A DNA stretch of 64,000 bases from Halalkalibacter oceani (GTDB lineage Bacteria; Bacillota; Bacilli; Bacillales; Bacillaceae_D): positions 186,001 to 250,000 of the forward strand of contig NZ_JBEPKD010000001.1 of assembly GCF_040544555.1 (NCBI RefSeq), given 5' to 3'. Below are positions 43,443 through 50,248 of the stretch, one piece after another. The notes under the pieces are model-generated. The model was given only the letters and a program-made list of their open reading frames with translations, made no database searches and was not told where the DNA came from. Position 1 is the first letter of the stretch, and the number at the start of each line of letters is the position of its first letter. The translations under genes were made by a program, and so were the position numbers.

Positions 43443-44240
43443 ATGTTACAAGCAAATATTTATCATCCCATTTTTTACAACGTGCTGGATATCGATCAGG
43501 ATTTGAAAAAAACGACGCAACTTGTTCCAGCCGCGATGGCGTGGTCAAAAAAAGACGGTCAACTGACTGTCGTCGACCGCAATGGTGAGACATATGCGTG
43601 GACTGCAGGGGGAGTGGAAAAGGCAGAGACTTCTTTAGGGATGCTACATGCGATGGCTTATGATGCCTACAATCGAATCGTCGGCTGCGATAGAGTAGAG
43701 CGTTCCATTGTCCGTTATCACGACGGAGAGCGAACCGTTTTTGCTGAAGCGGAAGAAAATCAGCTGGAAGCAGTCGCATTTGCGATCCATTCAAGTGGGA
43801 TTATGTATACGGCGTCTCGCGACGGGATCTATTATGTTTTACCTGAGAATCTTCAAGCGGTGCAGGCGTCTCGCGACGACTCGCTCCGGCCACTGAATGT
43901 ATGTCTGGCGCGAGAGGAAGCCGCTCTCATCTTTACAGATGGCGGTACAGGCTCCGTCTTAACGATTGACATTGCTTTCGATGCGACTCTGACCCGTGTT
44001 CGCACACTGGCTTATGCGAGCGAGTTTGCGGATGGCCCACCTACTGATATTAAGGTGGATGAACGTGGAAATATTTATTGCGCCGCGCCGACGGGGGTTC
44101 ATATTTTTGATCCGTCAGGCTTGCGCCTCGGAACGATCTTGCTTGATCAGCGGCCGGTCACGATATGTTTTGGCGAAGCGAACGCAAAAGCATTATTTAT
44201 CGGTACAGAAGATGGAATCTATCGGCTGAATGTGAAGTAA
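43443..44240 (+). CDS. SMP-30-like beta-propeller lacking the metal site
   Basis: 265 residues, plainly homologous to the SMP-30/gluconolactonase encoded at 45.6 kb: both share the N-terminal VLDIDQDLK / LIDVSQDMK, the MAYDAxxRIV stretch, and a C-terminal DIKVDERGNIYCAAPTGVHIF / GIKVDSEGNVWCTAEGGVQVF. Every metal ligand is replaced: Glu32 of the paralogue corresponds to Ala30, Asn177 to Leu151 and Asp227 to Thr201. It is about 35 residues shorter. It is therefore unlikely to hydrolyse lactones with a divalent metal; a regulatory, binding or structural role, or ongoing decay, are possible. The gene itself is intact with a good ribosome site (GGAGGAAG). Confidence 0.8.
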   Translation: MLQANIYHPIFYNVLDIDQDLKKTTQLVPAAMAWSKKDGQLTVVDRNGETYAWTAGGVEKAETSLGMLHAMAYDAYNRIVGCDRVERSIVRYHDGERTVFAEAEENQLEAVAFAIHSSGIMYTASRDGIYYVLPENLQAVQASRDDSLRPLNVCLAREEAALIFTDGGTGSVLTIDIAFDATLTRVRTLAYASEFADGPPTDIKVDERGNIYCAAPTGVHIFDPSGLRLGTILLDQRPVTICFGEANAKALFIGTEDGIYRLNVK

Positions 44241-44272
44241 AGAGAGATAAATTGAGATATGGAGGATGGAGA

Positions 44273-45496
44273 ATGGCTAACTTAACGAAAGAAAGCAAGC
44301 GAACTGGACCCCTGAAATCATTGAAGGTAATCGAAATCGCCAATGTTGTAGCAGGACCGTTTGCAGGTTCTTTACTGGCAGACTACGGCGCTGATGTAAT
44401 TAAAATTGAAATGCCGGGCGTCGGCGATCCGTTTCGTCAATTTCTTCCGCAGAAAGATGGAGAAAGTCTCCGCTGGGCCACAATGGCACGGAACAAACGT
44501 TGTGTCACTTTGGATTTACGTACTGAAAAAGGGAAGGATCTTTTTTTGCAGCTTGTCAAAGATGCTGATCTGGTCCTCGAGAATTTCCGTCCGGGAACGA
44601 TCGAAAAATGGGGTATTGGCTTTGACGTAATGAAGGCGGTCAACCCGAAAATTGTTCTCGCGCGCATTTCCGGCTACGGGCAGGATGGGCCGTACAGGGA
44701 GAAAGCGGGGTTTGGTACACCTGCTACGGCTTATTCCGGCTATACGGCTCTTCAAGGATACGAAGATCGCGCTCCTGTCAGTCCACCGGTCGCGCTCGCC
44801 GATCTGATGGCCGGGATGTTCGCTGTGATGGGTGGGGTAAGCTCCGTTTTGGCTATTATAAACGGCGATCAAGCAAAAGGACAGGTGGTCGATGTTTCCT
44901 TGTATGAGCCGCTCGTCAGGGTGCTGGAATCACAAATTGCAGATTATTCGATTAACGAGACAAAACCGGTAAGGGAGCCGATGAGTACCTCGGTAGCGAG
45001 CCCGTCCTACATTCATAAAACAAAGGATAACAAGTGGGTCATTATCGGCGCAAGCACGCAAAAAACGTGGGAGCGGCTGACGGAAGTGATGGAAATGCCT
45101 GAGCTGTTAAAGGACCCGCGTTTTATTACAAACCCGGACAGAGTTAAACACAATGATCAACTGGTTAGCATCATCGACCAATGGACGGCAAAGCTTTCGA
45201 TGAAAGAGCTCGTCAACTTACTTGATGACGGCGGGGTTCCGGCGGGGCCGGTAAACGAAATGGACGATATTTTCTCGGATCCGCATTTTATCGCCCGCAA
45301 CAGTATTAAGAAGGTCGACCACCCCATCTTCGGTATGCTGGACATTCCGAATATCTTTCCGAAGTTCTCGGAAACCCATTGTGAAATCCGTCATCTGGGT
45401 CAGGGGGTCGGCGCCTTTAATGAAGAGGTTTATAAAGGAGATTTAGGGCTTTCTGATGAGGAGTACAATCAGTTGATGAAAGAGAAAATTATCTAA
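44273..45496 (+). CDS. CaiB/BaiF CoA-transferase (third of three)
   Basis: 407 residues from the ATG after GGAGGATGG; an in-frame extension back to 44165 would overlap the previous gene by about 75 bases and is rejected. Signatures: LKVIEIANVVAGPFAGSLL, GADVIKIEMPGVGD, ARNKRCVTLDL, ENFRPGT and a candidate catalytic Asp177 in VALADL. Encoded between the two SMP-30-like genes. Two CoA-transferases in one module may serve two different acids, or one may recycle CoA from the cleavage product. Confidence 0.9.
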   Translation: MANLTKESKRTGPLKSLKVIEIANVVAGPFAGSLLADYGADVIKIEMPGVGDPFRQFLPQKDGESLRWATMARNKRCVTLDLRTEKGKDLFLQLVKDADLVLENFRPGTIEKWGIGFDVMKAVNPKIVLARISGYGQDGPYREKAGFGTPATAYSGYTALQGYEDRAPVSPPVALADLMAGMFAVMGGVSSVLAIINGDQAKGQVVDVSLYEPLVRVLESQIADYSINETKPVREPMSTSVASPSYIHKTKDNKWVIIGASTQKTWERLTEVMEMPELLKDPRFITNPDRVKHNDQLVSIIDQWTAKLSMKELVNLLDDGGVPAGPVNEMDDIFSDPHFIARNSIKKVDHPIFGMLDIPNIFPKFSETHCEIRHLGQGVGAFNEEVYKGDLGLSDEEYNQLMKEKII

Positions 45497-45563
45497 TTGG
45501 TGCTCTATTTTGCACAGAGTCGCTCAAGTATTTATTTTTCGTAAATGAATTGGAGGAGTCACA

Positions 45564-46463
45564 ATGCTGAAATATGAAGCTGTCGCTGAAAAATTTCATG
45601 ATCTGATTGATGTTTCACAGGATATGAAGCTTTTAGGAAGCGTCGAAGGATTTTTTGAGGGGCCGATTTGGAGTGAAAAGGAGCAGGATTTAACATTTAG
45701 CTCTTTGACGAATGAAAAGACTTGGCGTTGGAAGGAAGGCGAAGGTTGTACTCTTTTGCGAGAAAACACGAATATCGGCAACGGCATGGCCTATGACGCG
45801 GCAGGCAGAATTATCGTTTGCGAACAAATAGGCTATCGTATGGCGCGGATGAATCGTGATATGTCGGACTATCAGGTTATCGCTTCTGAATACAATGGCA
45901 AGCCGTTTAATAGCCCTAATGATGTTGTCGTTCATTCTAACGGGATGATTTATTTTACCGATCCTACTTTCGGCAGAAGGCCGACACGTCATGGGCGGTT
46001 TGGCCGACAGCAGCAGCCTTGTCAGGGCGTCTACATGATCCACCCGGATGGATTTCAGGTCACGCTTGTGACAGATGAAGTCGATAACCCAAATGGACTC
46101 TGTTTTTCTCCGGATGAGTCACAAATGTATTTCGCGGAAAGCGGCCTGAGTCAAATTACAGTGATGGATGTCCTCGACGATGGGACATTGGGCAATAAGC
46201 GATTGTTCGCCAAAACATTAAAAAGAGGCCATGGGTTTCCCGATGGAATCAAAGTAGATAGTGAAGGAAATGTTTGGTGCACAGCAGAAGGGGGAGTTCA
46301 AGTATTTAGCGCGGAAGGGGAAACACTCGGTGTAATCTTTACCCCTGAAGCGTCAGGAAATCTTTGCTTTGGCGGCAAAGAGATGAAGACATTATTCATG
46401 GGCTCTGAATTCGATTTCTATTCAGTAGAAACGAAAGTGCGCGGACAAAGTCTTAGAAGATAA
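45564..46463 (+). CDS. SMP-30/gluconolactonase/LRE-like lactonase
   Basis: 299 residues, six-bladed propeller. Metal ligands of the family are present: Glu32 in FEGPIW, Asn177 in DNPNGL, Asp227 in FPDGIKVD; the substrate-side NSPNDVVV (Asn119) is also intact. The N-terminal region reads FFEGPIWSEKEQDLTFSS and the middle YFTDPTFG, both typical. It should hydrolyse a lactone to the hydroxy acid, which could generate the substrate for the CoA-transferases or open a lactone formed from it. The start follows TTGGAGGAG. Last gene of module B before the bidirectional terminator. Confidence 0.9.
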   Translation: MLKYEAVAEKFHDLIDVSQDMKLLGSVEGFFEGPIWSEKEQDLTFSSLTNEKTWRWKEGEGCTLLRENTNIGNGMAYDAAGRIIVCEQIGYRMARMNRDMSDYQVIASEYNGKPFNSPNDVVVHSNGMIYFTDPTFGRRPTRHGRFGRQQQPCQGVYMIHPDGFQVTLVTDEVDNPNGLCFSPDESQMYFAESGLSQITVMDVLDDGTLGNKRLFAKTLKRGHGFPDGIKVDSEGNVWCTAEGGVQVFSAEGETLGVIFTPEASGNLCFGGKEMKTLFMGSEFDFYSVETKVRGQSLRR

Positions 46464-46470
46464 GAAAAAA

Positions 46471-46513
46471 AGATCCCGTGAAAGGTCATAGAAAAGACCT
46501 TTTTGCGGGATCT
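46471..46513. terminator. Bidirectional terminator
   Basis: Composite stem GATCCCG...AAAGGTC / GACCTTT...CGGGATC (46472-46487 and 46496-46512) with A-rich and T-rich flanks. Serves the lactonase gene on the plus strand and possibly the convergent GNAT gene. Confidence 0.8.
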
Positions 46514-46573
46514 CCAAAGCAGCGTGCGAAGCTGAGGTGATCGACGGACCCGCTGCTATTTTTGACCAGTTTA

Positions 46574-47092
46574 CTAGCCGGCATTCCAACGAATCGATCC
46601 AGCTTTTTCATCGTAATCCACCTCAACCTCAAAATGATGCTTCTCGTAAAAATGGATGAGTCTATCAATATGGTCCCAGTCACGCTTGGCGAGGTCGCCT
46701 TTAATGTACTGGACGTTTTGCGCTTTGGCGTGGTCCTTTAAGTATTTCATACAGATCGAGCCGTATCCTCTGTTTTCCTGCCCTTTAATGTCGCCGATGT
46801 GAATCGTGTGGCGATCCTCATATTGTGCCTGGATCGAGAAATCCCATCTGCCGTGGTCGGCCGCATCACATTGATTGAGCATGATTTTGCAAAGGTGGCC
46901 GTCATCAACCATTGACACAATCACCCATTTTTCTTCATTTGTCGGTTCGATACCGATGATTTTCCATCTTTTGGCGATTTCTTTCATGTTCTCTTGCATT
47001 CGGAAAAGCTGAAATTCCAGCTCTTCTAAGTTCTGTTCTATTTGTTCAGCGGTTTTTTGCTCTTCTTCCGCGCGAAACTGCGTTAAAAGCAC
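46574..47092 (-). CDS. GNAT-like N-acetyltransferase
   Basis: 172 residues from a GTG that follows AAGGAGAGG; the longer frame to 47116 would place the ribosome site inside the gene. The first 40 residues are helical (EEEQKTAEQIEQNLEELEFQL). The remainder fits a GNAT core: HIGDIKGQENRGYGSICMKYL corresponds to the acetyl-CoA pyrophosphate loop (Q-x-x-G-Y/x-G), and HIDRLIHFYEKHHFEVEVDY is the usual C-terminal helix-strand. The acceptor is unknown. It converges on the carboxylate island and marks its right boundary. Confidence 0.7.
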   Translation of the reverse strand: MLLTQFRAEEEQKTAEQIEQNLEELEFQLFRMQENMKEIAKRWKIIGIEPTNEEKWVIVSMVDDGHLCKIMLNQCDAADHGRWDFSIQAQYEDRHTIHIGDIKGQENRGYGSICMKYLKDHAKAQNVQYIKGDLAKRDWDHIDRLIHFYEKHHFEVEVDYDEKAGSIRWNAG

Positions 47093-47156
47093 CGAATCAC
47101 TCCTCTCCTTGCTCACAAGTACACTATTATAAAGGGAGAAGTGAAAATGTGCAACC

Positions 47157-47198
47157 GGGGCTGGGCAAAAGGTAAAAAAACCAACCTTTGTCTGAGCA
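47157..47198. repeat. GGCTGGGCAAAAGG hairpin
   Basis: Arms GGGGCTGGGCAAAAGG (47157-47172) and CCTTTGTCTGAGC (about 47185-47197), imperfect. Same family as hairpins at 24894, 52961 and 55671. Located between the GNAT gene (leftward) and bshB2. Confidence 0.6.
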
Positions 47199-47270
47199 CC
47201 GTTCTTATGATTAGTATGTTTTGAAGTTTATGAAGGGGAGATCAAGTATTTTACCTACATGAGAGGATAT

Positions 47271-47367
47271 CCACCGCTCCTGAAAGAGACTTCGCTCTCC
47301 GCGGGAAGCTGGTGAGCCTCCTCGGGCTACGCCCTGTGCGGTCTCACCGTTGCTTTTCCTCCCGCAA
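47271..47367. repeat. GC-rich dispersed palindromic repeat, copy 3
   Basis: Starts CCGCTCCTGAAAGA (47274-47287), includes CTCTCCGCGGGAAGC and an internal pair GGTGAG / CTCACC flanking GCCTCCTCGGGCTACG, and ends with TTTTCCTCCCGCA. This arrangement closely follows the well-known GC-rich intergenic palindromes of Bacillaceae genomes. It abuts the 3' end of bshB2. Confidence 0.75.
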
Positions 47368-47380
47368 AGTAAGGATATTG

Positions 47381-48052
47381 TTAATCAGAAAATGGATACG
47401 TCCAGAAACGCTCGATCGTCAGCCATTTCCAGGCATCCTCGTCACCGTCGGCCCATTTTTGCTCCATTTCCGGTAGCATCCACGCGGTTTGTGAAAGATG
47501 AGCGTACATCGCCGCTTTTTTCTGTTCGGCAAATTCGCTGACATCAATTAACACATCAGACGGCCCGATTTCTTCTTCATGATGATTGGAGAATGCGATC
47601 GCGTATAATGGCGGTCTTTCCTCCTTATTGAGCTTGCTCATCGCGCGGACGACAGCGCGGGCGGTTGCTTCATGATCAGGATGGACAGAGTAGCCCGGAT
47701 AAAAGGAAATGACGAGGGATGGCTTGATTTCCTCCAGAAGGTCAGACACTAAAGCGGTCATCTTATCATCATCCTCAAATTCAATCGTCTTATCCCTGAA
47801 GCCCATCATTCGTAAATCTTCGATGCCCATCGCTTCAGCGGCTTTTACGAGCTCTTTACGCCGAATTTCCGGTAAAGATTCCCGTGTTGCAAAAGGCGGG
47901 TTGCCAAGGTTGCGCCCCATTTCACCGAGCGTTAGGCAGGCATAGGTCACCGGGGTACCATTTGCCCTATGCATCGAAATCGTTCCGGAAACGCCGAACG
48001 CTTCATCATCGGGATGAGGGAATATAACTAAAACATGTTTTTCTTTCTTCAT
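47381..48052 (-). CDS. bshB2: Bacillithiol biosynthesis deacetylase BshB2
   Basis: 223 residues of the LmbE/PIG-L zinc deacetylase family. Zinc and catalytic residues: His13, Asp15 and Asp16 in PHPDDEAFG, and His124 with His127 in VHPDHEA. The MGRNLGNPPFATRESLP segment is typical of BshB2. It removes the acetyl group from GlcNAc-malate to give GlcN-malate in bacillithiol synthesis. The ribosome site is GAGGAG. It is encoded 15 bases downstream of yojF, as in B. subtilis (yojF-yojG). Confidence 0.92.
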   Translation of the reverse strand: MKKEKHVLVIFPHPDDEAFGVSGTISMHRANGTPVTYACLTLGEMGRNLGNPPFATRESLPEIRRKELVKAAEAMGIEDLRMMGFRDKTIEFEDDDKMTALVSDLLEEIKPSLVISFYPGYSVHPDHEATARAVVRAMSKLNKEERPPLYAIAFSNHHEEEIGPSDVLIDVSEFAEQKKAAMYAHLSQTAWMLPEMEQKWADGDEDAWKWLTIERFWTYPFSD

Positions 48053-48067
48053 GAGCGGACACTCCTC

Positions 48068-48415
48068 TTATTCAAATGGCTGTTCACTAAGTTCCAATGC
48101 AACTGCAAGCTTGCCGTCAAAGCCATGGCCGGCCAAGAGCAGCCTTCCTTTTTCGTCAAGCTCGTAATGCGTAAGCCCTTCTGCATAAACCCAGCCGATC
48201 TTCAGCTTAAGACCGACGCGATACGGACCGGTCCCAATAATTTTTCCATGTTCATATTCAATTAGAGCATTGCGAATATACGCGCTTGCTGAAAAGAAAT
48301 TTTCATCATGATGTGAGGCATACGCTCCATTTGTCGTTTCTAAATGAAGGTAAACCTCCCGCCGGGCAAATTGATTGAGGTAGGCTTGTACCTCGTCAAG
48401 TGAAATCAGTTCCAT
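48068..48415 (-). CDS. yojF: YojF family protein (DUF1806)
   Basis: 115 residues with a strong ribosome site (AAAGGAGG). Pattern (LDEVQAYLNQFARREVYLHLETTNGAYA; FFSASAYIRNALIEY; GPYRVGLKLKIGWVYAEGLTHYEL) matches YojF proteins, always found beside bshB2. The function is unknown; a role in bacillithiol metabolism is inferred only from this constant neighbour. First gene of a two-gene leftward operon. Confidence 0.88.
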   Translation of the reverse strand: MELISLDEVQAYLNQFARREVYLHLETTNGAYASHHDENFFSASAYIRNALIEYEHGKIIGTGPYRVGLKLKIGWVYAEGLTHYELDEKGRLLLAGHGFDGKLAVALELSEQPFE

Positions 48416-48560
48416 GTGCTCCTCCTTTAATCCTCACTGCTGGATGATTTATAATAAGTATAATCCAAGCTTTAGGAAACAACCAATGAATTGACTCATA
48501 TTCGTTTGCTAAAGCAAAGGTTGTCATCATCAGACAATGCAATAGCGTAAGGGGGAGCCG

Positions 48561-49370
48561 ATGAAGGAACATAACGAACACAATGAGAACGAGCAGCAAG
48601 AAGAAGAGTACGAGGAGCCGTCTCTTGAGGATTTTTTAGCAGAGGAAGAGGAGAGTGAAGAGGATCAGGCGCAGCGTGTTAAAAAGAAACGTTTGATCCG
48701 CCTTGGCGTCTTTATTATAGCAGGGTTGCTGCTCCTGCAAGGAGTGAGCAGTTTATTCGCTTATTTTTCCCGCGATGCGCTCGAACTGGCCCGGACGTCT
48801 GAGCAGGTCATTCAGGAAGAAGATGTCGAAGCGTATATGGAAGCGGTCGTGACGATTCAAGGCCAGGGAAACAGAGGAACTGGCTTTGCGATTACCCCCG
48901 ACGGCTATTTGCTGACGAATCATCATGTCATTGAAAACAGGCAGCCGTTGGCGGTGACATTCCCGAATGGCGCGATTTACCATGCCGAAGTGGTTGAAGC
49001 GGTGGAGGAGGTCGATGTCGCTTTGCTGAAGGTGGACGGCGAACAATTGCCTTTCCTGCCTCTCCGTGAGAATTCCGCCGTTGCGGAGGAAGAGATTTTT
49101 GTGATTGGCAATCCGCTTACACAGACGCAAATCGTCAATCGTGGGGAGATTATCGAGAATCAGAGCGCCTATCAGACGATGAGAATTTCCAATTCCATTT
49201 TCCCCGGACATAGTGGAAGTCCTGTTTTATCGGCAGAGGGGGAAGTGGTCGGCGTCGTCTACGCCCGTTCAGTACCGGGACTGTGGAGTGGGGAAGAACG
49301 CTACGGACTGGCGATTCCCGTTGAAGAAGTTTTCCATGCGCTTCCTGACCTTGAGGAGATTCTATTCTAA
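48561..49370 (+). CDS. Membrane-anchored trypsin-like (S1C) serine protease without PDZ
   Basis: 269 residues. The N-terminal 40 residues are cytosolic and extremely acidic, followed by a basic stop-transfer (VKKKRLIRLG), a transmembrane segment (about 47-68) and an extracellular trypsin fold. Catalytic triad: His122 in TNHHVI, Asp152 in VDVALLK, Ser218 in GHSGSPV. It ends right after the protease domain, so it lacks the PDZ domain of HtrA/DegP. A role in processing or quality control of exported proteins is likely. It stands alone, divergent from yojF-bshB2. Confidence 0.88.
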   Translation: MKEHNEHNENEQQEEEYEEPSLEDFLAEEEESEEDQAQRVKKKRLIRLGVFIIAGLLLLQGVSSLFAYFSRDALELARTSEQVIQEEDVEAYMEAVVTIQGQGNRGTGFAITPDGYLLTNHHVIENRQPLAVTFPNGAIYHAEVVEAVEEVDVALLKVDGEQLPFLPLRENSAVAEEEIFVIGNPLTQTQIVNRGEIIENQSAYQTMRISNSIFPGHSGSPVLSAEGEVVGVVYARSVPGLWSGEERYGLAIPVEEVFHALPDLEEILF

Positions 49371-49450
49371 CCGAAAACGTGGCGAGGTGGGACAGAAGTC
49401 GAAGTTGAGCAGAAAAAACATCGGCACTGACTCCGTTCTGCGCTTGCTTC

Positions 49451-49494
49451 GAGCTGAGACAAAAGCGGTTAGCTACCCCTTTTGTCTCCAGCTC
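49451..49494 (+). terminator. Inverted repeat downstream of the protease gene
   Basis: GAGCTGAGACAAAAG and CTTTTGTCTCCAGCTC (49451-49465 and 49479-49494), one bulged base. No T run follows immediately. It may end protease transcription and belongs to the GACAAAAG hairpin family. Confidence 0.55.
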
Positions 49495-49583
49495 ATCCTG
49501 TACGAAACGCTTTGCTTTTGCTAGAAGAGATAGTATACTGGAGGTAAAATAGGATACCTTAGTAATGTACAAGGGGGCAGGTT

Positions 49584-49880
49584 ATGGATCACGTAAAAAA
49601 GGTCGACCATCGTCATGATAAGGAAAAAGAACAACTAGTAAATCGCCTGAAGCGGATCGAAGGGCAAGTACGTGGCATTCAAAACATGATTGAAAATGAT
49701 CGCTATTGTGTCGATATTCTCATCCAAATTTCAGCGATTCAAGCAGCGATGAAAAAGGTCAGTCTTCATTTGATGGAGGATCACACGCGGCACTGTGTCA
49801 AGGATGCGATCCAGAAGGGAAATGGCGATGAGGCGATTTCAGAACTAATGGAAGTTGTTGAAAGGCTGACAAAAATTTAG
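49584..49880 (+). CDS. csoR: Copper-sensing repressor CsoR
   Basis: 98 residues, all-helical CsoR/RcnR fold. The Cu(I) site is complete with family spacing: Cys42 (DRYCVDIL), His67 and Cys71 (HTRHC). Conserved RLKRIEGQVRGIQ is the DNA/tetramer segment. Apo-CsoR represses copper export; copper binding releases it. The gene precedes copZ-copA. Ribosome site AAGGGGGCAGG. Confidence 0.95.
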   Translation: MDHVKKVDHRHDKEKEQLVNRLKRIEGQVRGIQNMIENDRYCVDILIQISAIQAAMKKVSLHLMEDHTRHCVKDAIQKGNGDEAISELMEVVERLTKI

Positions 49881-49882
49881 CG

Positions 49883-49911
49883 TTGTCAACTATACCCTAC
49901 TATGGTATTGT
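49883..49911 (+). promoter_or_regulatory. copZ promoter overlapping a CsoR-type operator
   Basis: TTGTCA (49883-49888), 17-base spacer, TATTGT (49906-49911). Between them is ATACC-ctactat-GGTAT (49892-49908), resembling the TACCCTA-centred operators of CsoR. A related TATACGGGGGTA element lies just before copA at about 50229-50241. Confidence 0.55.
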
Positions 49912-49933
49912 AATGATAAAGGAGTGATGAGTT

Positions 49934-50149
49934 GTGAAGATGATTGAGATTAAAGTAGAAGGTATGTCGTGTCAGCATTGTGTCGCAGCAATCGAAAACA
50001 GTGTCGGGAAACTGTCAGGGGTGGAAAGCGTTCAAGTCGATCTCGCTAAAGGGACGGCAAGCGTGTCTTATAATGAAGCGACGTTAGATCGAAGCTCGAT
50101 CGAAAAGGAAATTGAAGAGCAGGGCTATGACGTCGTTTCTTCTTCATAA
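49934..50149 (+). CDS. copZ: Copper chaperone CopZ
   Basis: 71 residues, single heavy-metal-associated domain with MSCQHC (Cys13 and Cys16) for Cu(I). It begins at GTG, eight bases after AAAGGAG; ATG 49940 would be too far from it. It delivers Cu(I) to CopA and CsoR in the cytosol. CopA follows about 100 bases downstream. Confidence 0.95.
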   Translation: MKMIEIKVEGMSCQHCVAAIENSVGKLSGVESVQVDLAKGTASVSYNEATLDRSSIEKEIEEQGYDVVSSS

Positions 50150-50248
50150 TCAACGGCTCGTTCCACCTGTAGCTTCGAGGTTGCGCTTTCCTTTATCTGC
50201 GCAGCCTTTATTTCATTCATTTTATATACTATACGGGGGTAAGGAAAA

